A stretch of 17,552 nucleotides of DNA from JAYZDP01 sp036337765. GTDB taxonomy: Bacteria > Acidobacteriota > Thermoanaerobaculia > Multivoradales > Multivoraceae. The notes beneath the pieces are model-generated. The model was not told the DNA's origin, made no database searches, and was given only the letters and a program-made list of their open reading frames with translations. Shown here in pieces: positions 14,318-17,552 of the stretch. The first letter of the stretch is position 1; each line of letters begins with the position of its first letter. The position numbers were made by a program, and so were the translations under genes. Location: NCBI GenBank assembly GCA_036337765.1, contig JAYZDP010000210.1:1-17552 (forward strand), in the 5' to 3' direction.

Positions 14318-14941
14318 TCAACCCAGAAGATCCAACCCCAGGGCCTCACCGAGCTCTCCGAGCGCCTGCGGCGCGTCGACCACCTTGATCGTCGTCATGC
14401 CCATGGCACGCGCCGGCTTGAGATTACCGCCAATATCGTCGAGAAAGGCCGCTTCCGACGCCGTGACCGCCAACGCACCGAGCACGTGCTGGTAGATCGC
14501 TGGATCCGGCTTGCGCAGCCCGACCACGCTCGACTCAACGTAGTGGTCGAAGAGCGGGCGCAGGCGGTAGCGGTCCTGCCCGTCGCTCTTCCAGTTGTTG
14601 GTCAGAGCCGCGGTCTTCAGTGCCGCTGACCGCAGCCTCTCCAGAGCCTCGATCATCTCTGGCCGCGGACCGCTCGAGGCCGCAATCGCCTCCATCACCG
14701 CCTTGGTCGGCAGCAGATGTCCCCTCTGCTCGCACTCGAGATCGAAGTCGGAGCAGAAGGTCTCCATGTCGATCTCGCCTCGCTCGTGCCGTGACCATGC
14801 ACCGTCGGGCCCGGTCTCGCGCACGACGCGGTTCAGAAACCCCTCGGGAATCCCCTTCTCGAGCTCGTAGCGCGCGATGGTGTGAAGTGGAGACGCCAGC
14901 ACCACTCCACCAAGATCGAAGATCACCGCCTTCAGTCCCAT
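14318..14941 (-). CDS. HAD superfamily hydrolase (subfamily IA)
   Basis: This 207-residue cytoplasmic phosphatase-like protein shows all four HAD motifs. Motif I is FDLGGVV with nucleophile D9, motif II LTNN (T114), motif III K144 in RKPDP and motif IV LDD (D168, D169). Position 11, normally the general acid/base Asp of DxD, is Gly. This DxG form also occurs in YihX-type and soluble-epoxide-hydrolase-N-terminal-like members, so activity is still possible. A helical cap occupies about 17-100. It lies upstream of, and is probably co-transcribed with, the aldolase/dehydrogenase, so a sugar-phosphate substrate is a reasonable inference. No ribosome site precedes the ATG; instead TAGACT lies 9 bases upstream on the minus strand. 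Confidence 0.9.
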   Translation of the reverse strand: MGLKAVIFDLGGVVLASPLHTIARYELEKGIPEGFLNRVVRETGPDGAWSRHERGEIDMETFCSDFDLECEQRGHLLPTKAVMEAIAASSGPRPEMIEALERLRSAALKTAALTNNWKSDGQDRYRLRPLFDHYVESSVVGLRKPDPAIYQHVLGALAVTASEAAFLDDIGGNLKPARAMGMTTIKVVDAPQALGELGEALGLDLLG

Positions 14942-14950
14942 AGGCCGCGA

Positions 14951-14956
14951 AGTCTA
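14951..14956 (-). promoter_or_regulatory. TAGACT -10-like box before the HAD-aldolase operon
   Basis: On the minus strand TAGACT ends 9 bases before the HAD start codon, and no Shine-Dalgarno lies between. The spacing equals that before pdxH and fits a leaderless transcript. The rest of the 14942-15047 gap holds two small GC-rich inverted repeats (14992-14998 with 15013-15019; 15021-15026 with 15031-15036) that lack T-tracts. Confidence 0.35.
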
Positions 14957-15047
14957 CCTTCCTCAGCTCGGCGAGCACCGCTGTGAGCAAGGCGAGTCGC
15001 AGGTCTGCCGGAGACTCGCAGCGCCGTCCTCGGCGCCAAAAAGCTAA

Positions 15048-15084
15048 GCATGGTTTTCAATGGGAGTACCATTGAAAACCATGC
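15048..15084. repeat. Perfect 16-bp inverted repeat over the glycosylase start codon
   Basis: The arms 15048-15063 and 15069-15084 are exact reverse complements separated by the 5-base GAGTA. The right arm contains the ATG (15081-15083) of the Fpg/Nei gene and most of the TACCAT box (15067-15072). It could be a repressor operator (half-site core TTTTCAATGG) or, if transcribed, an mRNA hairpin hiding the start codon. It is AT-richer than its surroundings. No second copy was noticed in the window. Confidence 0.75.
15067..15072 (+). promoter_or_regulatory. TACCAT -10-like box before the Fpg/Nei gene
   Basis: TACCAT ends 8 bases before the ATG at 15081. Hexamer and gap are identical to those before the sulfatase at 3705. 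It straddles the loop and right arm of the inverted repeat, so a protein bound there would block it. Confidence 0.4.
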
Positions 15085-15992
15085 CGGCACTTCCGGATGT
15101 CGATGTCTACGTGGAGTGCCTCAGGCGAGACGTGGTCGGCGCCAAGCTCATCGGTGTCCGGCTCGCCAGCCCCTTCCTGCTGCGCTCAGTGACTCCGCCC
15201 ATCACCTCGGTCGCAGGCCGCCGGGTCGCGGGGGTGAGGCGCCTCGGCAAGCGCATCGTCTTCGATCTCGAGGACGATCTGCACCTGGTCATCCATCTGA
15301 TGATCGCAGGCCGCTTCGCGTGGGATAAACCGGGCACCCGAATCCCGCGCAAGGTCGGGCTGGTTGGCTTCGACTTCGAGACCGGGACGCTGCTGCTACG
15401 CGAAGCCGGCTCCAAGAAGCGAGCGTCGCTGCATGTGGCGACCGATGAAGGTATGGCGGAGTTCGACCGCGGCGGTCTCGAGGTCCTCGACGCGCCCCTG
15501 GGCGTGTTCCGAGACGCGTTGACACGCGAAAACCACACCCTGAAGCGCTCGATGACGGATCCGCGTATTCTTTCCGGCATCGGCAATGCGTATAGCGACG
15601 AGATCCTGCACCGCGCCGGCCTGTCGCCGTTGAAGCAGACGTCGCGGCTGTCCGCCGACGAGATCGAGACCCTCTGGCAGGCTACCCGGGCCACTCTCGA
15701 GGAGTGGCGCGACCGCCTTGTGGCCGAGGCAGGTGACGGCTGGCCACGCAAGGTCACCGCCTTCCGCCCCGAGATGGCGGTTCACGGACGCTACGGGAAG
15801 GACTGCCCCGCGTGCGGCTCGCCGGTGCAACGCATCGTCTACGCACAGAACGAGTGCAACTACTGCGCAGCATGCCAGAACCAGGGCCGGCTGCTCGCCG
15901 ACCGTGCGCTGTCCCGGCTGCTGAAAAAGGACTGGCCCCGAAACCTCGAAGAGCTCGGAGAGATGCGCCGCCCCCTCGGAGAGCGGACGTGA
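15081..15992 (+). CDS. Variant Fpg/Nei-family DNA glycosylase
   Basis: This 303-residue protein has the fold of formamidopyrimidine-DNA glycosylases, which excise oxidised bases and nick the strand. Present are the N-terminal P2, LGKR with K57, the helix-two-turn-helix DPRILSGIGNAYSDEIL (160-176) and a zinc finger (C242, C245, C262, C265). The ATG at 15081 is chosen because P2 must be exposed; an in-frame ATG at 15060 would bury it. Two key residues are changed: the catalytic Glu after P2 is Ala (PALPD instead of PELPE), and the zinc-finger Arg that grips DNA is N257 (AQNECNYC instead of R-x-T-x-x-C). A C-terminal tail rich in Leu and Arg follows the finger. It may be a paralogue with altered specificity or only AP-lyase/binding activity. 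The tatD gene overlaps its stop. Confidence 0.88.
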   Translation: MPALPDVDVYVECLRRDVVGAKLIGVRLASPFLLRSVTPPITSVAGRRVAGVRRLGKRIVFDLEDDLHLVIHLMIAGRFAWDKPGTRIPRKVGLVGFDFETGTLLLREAGSKKRASLHVATDEGMAEFDRGGLEVLDAPLGVFRDALTRENHTLKRSMTDPRILSGIGNAYSDEILHRAGLSPLKQTSRLSADEIETLWQATRATLEEWRDRLVAEAGDGWPRKVTAFRPEMAVHGRYGKDCPACGSPVQRIVYAQNECNYCAACQNQGRLLADRALSRLLKKDWPRNLEELGEMRRPLGERT

Positions 15993-16750
15993 ACGGGCTG
16001 AGGCTGGTTGACACCCACGCTCACCTCGGTGATGAGGCCTTCGACGGCGACCGCACCGAGGTCCTCAGGCGCGCCAGGGACGCGGGCGTGAAGGCGGTCA
16101 TCACCGTGGGAGAAACGCTTGACGACGCGCGCACCAACCTGGCTCTCGCCGAGCTGCATCCGGAAATCCTCCCGACGGCGGGCCTCTACCCGACCCACCT
16201 CGATGGCGCCGCAGCCGGCCGCCTCATCGAGTGGACCCTCGAGCACCACGAGCGCCTGATCGCCATCGGCGAGGTGGGTCTCGATCACTGGAAGGTAGAA
16301 GGGGACGAGGCGCGGGCGCTACAGCACGAGATCTTCTCGCGATTCATCGACCTCTCGAAGCAGACCGATCTGCCGCTGAACGTCCACTCGCGCTCAGCGG
16401 GACGAGCGGCAATCGAGCTCCTGCTCGAGCGAGGAGCGACCCGAGTTCAGCTACACGCCTTCGACGGTCGCGCGGCGAAGGCCCTGGCCGGGGTCGAGGC
16501 GGGCTTCTTCTTCTCCATCCCGCCGTGTGTGGTGCGCTCACCTCAGAAGCAGAAGCTGGTGCGGCGACTGCCCCTCGAAAACCTACTGGTCGAGACCGAC
16601 AGTCCCGTGCTGGGGCCGGTTGCAGGGCAGCGCAACGAACCGGCGAACGTAGCGATCTCGGTCGCGGCGATCGCCGAGCTCAAGGAGCTCGCCGAAGAGC
16701 ACGTGGTCGAGGCGGTAGTCGAGAACCAGTACCGGCTATATCGCGTCTAG
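15989..16750 (+). CDS. TatD-family metal-dependent DNase
   Basis: This 253-residue TIM-barrel amidohydrolase-type nuclease carries the full metal-ligand set: DTHAHL (H10, H12), GEVGLDH (E95), NVHSRSAG (H133), LHAFDG (H156) and VETDSP (D204). TatD proteins are 3'-5' exonucleases on DNA and have been linked to repair and DNA turnover. The frame is open further upstream inside the glycosylase gene, but similarity starts at the GTG at 15989, whose GTGA overlaps the glycosylase stop TGA. Such 4-base overlap indicates translational coupling. The pairing with an Fpg/Nei gene supports a role in handling damaged DNA. PPCVVRS replaces the more usual SxxG-type loop near 178-184, and the length is typical of the family. 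Confidence 0.9.
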   Translation: MNGLRLVDTHAHLGDEAFDGDRTEVLRRARDAGVKAVITVGETLDDARTNLALAELHPEILPTAGLYPTHLDGAAAGRLIEWTLEHHERLIAIGEVGLDHWKVEGDEARALQHEIFSRFIDLSKQTDLPLNVHSRSAGRAAIELLLERGATRVQLHAFDGRAAKALAGVEAGFFFSIPPCVVRSPQKQKLVRRLPLENLLVETDSPVLGPVAGQRNEPANVAISVAAIAELKELAEEHVVEAVVENQYRLYRV

Positions 16751-16809
16751 CGGGGCCGCGGTAGTCTTGATGTCCCTCCGGGGGGCGCTCGCCGCGTCGA
16801 GATCACGGT

Positions 16810-17552
16810 CTACTCGCCCAACAAGACGGCGGGGTCGACACGGGCGCCTCGCCAGCGTAGGCCGAAATGCAGATGCGGGCCCGTGACCCGCCCGGTGGCG
16901 CCGACCCTGCCGATGCGGTCGCCCGGCTCGACGCTCGCCCCCACCTCGACCTCGATCGACGAAAGGTGCATGTACATCGACACCAGGCCGTCGCCGTGAT
17001 CGAGGTAGACGCTCTTGCCGCCGAAGAAGTGCTCCTCGGCGAGGGCCACCGTCCCCCGGGCGACGGCCATCACGGCGGTGCCCGTCGTCGCCCGGTAGTC
17101 CTCGCCGCTGTGGGGGCTGCGCGGCTGGCCGTTGAAAGTGCGGCGCGAGCCGAAGCTGCCGCGCGACTCCATTAGGGCGAGCGGCGCTCCGAGCGGGATG
17201 TCGAAGCTGCGGGACGAGTCGAGACCCCATAGAGCTTCGATCCTTGCCCGCTCCTCCTGGGATCTCGCCAGGTTTTCAGCCGACAGGTCGACGCGGCTCG
17301 AATCGGCGAGCTTCAGATGCTGCACGCGGTACGGGTAGTCACCCACCCGGACCGTGGCGTGCTCCTCGACACGTTCGCGAACCCGCGAGATCTCGAGCTC
17401 ACCAGTGCGGTCGAGATCGAGCGCGAAGTAGCAGGTGTCGCCATGCGGCGACCACTCACGATCGCCCTCACGACAGCTCTCGGTGCCCTCGGCCGCCCAG
17501 CGCACGACCGTCCCGGGTTTGGCCTCGATCGGGTCAAAGCACCAAACGCCAC
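16810..17552 (-). CDS. M23-family metallopeptidase, 5' end outside the window
   Basis: This is the last 246 codons of a peptidoglycan-directed zinc endopeptidase (LytM/lysostaphin fold). The frame stays open to the window edge, so the true start and any signal peptide are missing. The visible N-terminal part contains a region typical of periplasmic M23 proteins (YPYRVQHLKL, then LSAENLARSQEE) and four cysteines that could pair outside the cytoplasm. The catalytic domain has the HxxxD ligand motif in PHSGEDYRA (near 17095-17115), the strand VYLDHGDGLVSMYMHLS, and the HxH motif in TGPHLHFG (near 16861-16884). It therefore looks active rather than a degenerate EnvC-type activator. It converges on tatD with a 59-base gap in which I see no terminator. 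Confidence 0.9.
   Translation of the reverse strand, partial: GVWCFDPIEAKPGTVVRWAAEGTESCREGDREWSPHGDTCYFALDLDRTGELEISRVRERVEEHATVRVGDYPYRVQHLKLADSSRVDLSAENLARSQEERARIEALWGLDSSRSFDIPLGAPLALMESRGSFGSRRTFNGQPRSPHSGEDYRATTGTAVMAVARGTVALAEEHFFGGKSVYLDHGDGLVSMYMHLSSIEVEVGASVEPGDRIGRVGATGRVTGPHLHFGLRWRGARVDPAVLLGE

Noticed and set aside
15021..15043. GC-rich 6-bp hairpin next to AAAAA as a terminator
   Set aside because: The run is A, not T, on the side that would follow the hairpin on the plus strand. On the minus strand the T-run comes before the hairpin, so it does not fit either direction.
14932..15051. 39-codon minus-strand frame starting in the left arm of the inverted repeat and overlapping the HAD start, a possible leader peptide
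   Set aside because: The mirrored ATG follows from the palindrome itself. The product looks random and there is no ribosome site.
15812..15988. N-terminal extension of the TatD frame
   Set aside because: It overlaps the glycosylase zinc finger in another frame. TatD similarity begins at the coupled GTG at 15989.

Overview
The window is GC-rich bacterial DNA, dense in genes on both strands, with short intergenic gaps. It shows no RNA gene, CRISPR array, transposase, or prophage. Gram-negative traits include a lipobox lipoprotein, several Sec signal peptides and a periplasmic-type M23 peptidase. An exported SAM methyltransferase, an S9-peptidase N-terminal remnant, DUF3179 and DUF4399 proteins and a sulfatase together recall uncultured Acidobacteriota-like or similar GC-rich Gram-negative lineages. 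That placement is an inference from gene types, not a match.

Layout. Positions 2-774 hold the end of a DUF3179 gene broken by an apparent one-base deletion. Positions 827-2395 encode an unusual DUF547-radical SAM fusion. It converges on a FabF-like ketosynthase (2415-3632, minus), and both stop codons lie in one perfect hairpin. Divergent from the ketosynthase is a membrane-tethered Cys-type sulfatase (3705-5489), followed by a nitronate monooxygenase-family flavoprotein (5547-6710). Next come, on the minus strand, an exported class I methyltransferase (7008-7712) and the degraded head of an S9 peptidase. A plus-strand run follows: class III CoA-transferase, small unknown protein, PdxH, DUF4399 lipoprotein and a second, enlarged ketosynthase (7791-12172). 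On the minus strand a HAD hydrolase and a bifunctional class II aldolase/short-chain dehydrogenase form an operon (12201-14941). Divergent from it are a variant Fpg/Nei glycosylase and a TatD nuclease with a 4-base overlap (15081-16750). An M23 peptidase runs off the right end.

How the genes work together. Most look like separate housekeeping or accessory units. Two ketosynthases, the CoA-transferase and the monooxygenase-type flavoprotein hint at acyl-chain metabolism, but no acyl carrier protein, ketoreductase or dehydratase is present. Fpg-TatD is a coherent DNA-maintenance pair, and HAD-aldolase/SDR a sugar-phosphate catabolic pair.

The most notable signals are: (i) the DUF547-radical SAM fusion; (ii) the Fpg-like protein lacking the catalytic Glu and the zinc-finger Arg; (iii) a perfect 16-bp inverted repeat covering that gene's start codon and putative -10 box; (iv) a recurring TAnnnT box 7-9 bases before starts that lack a clear Shine-Dalgarno sequence, which suggests leaderless transcripts; (v) a SAM methyltransferase carrying a secretion signal.
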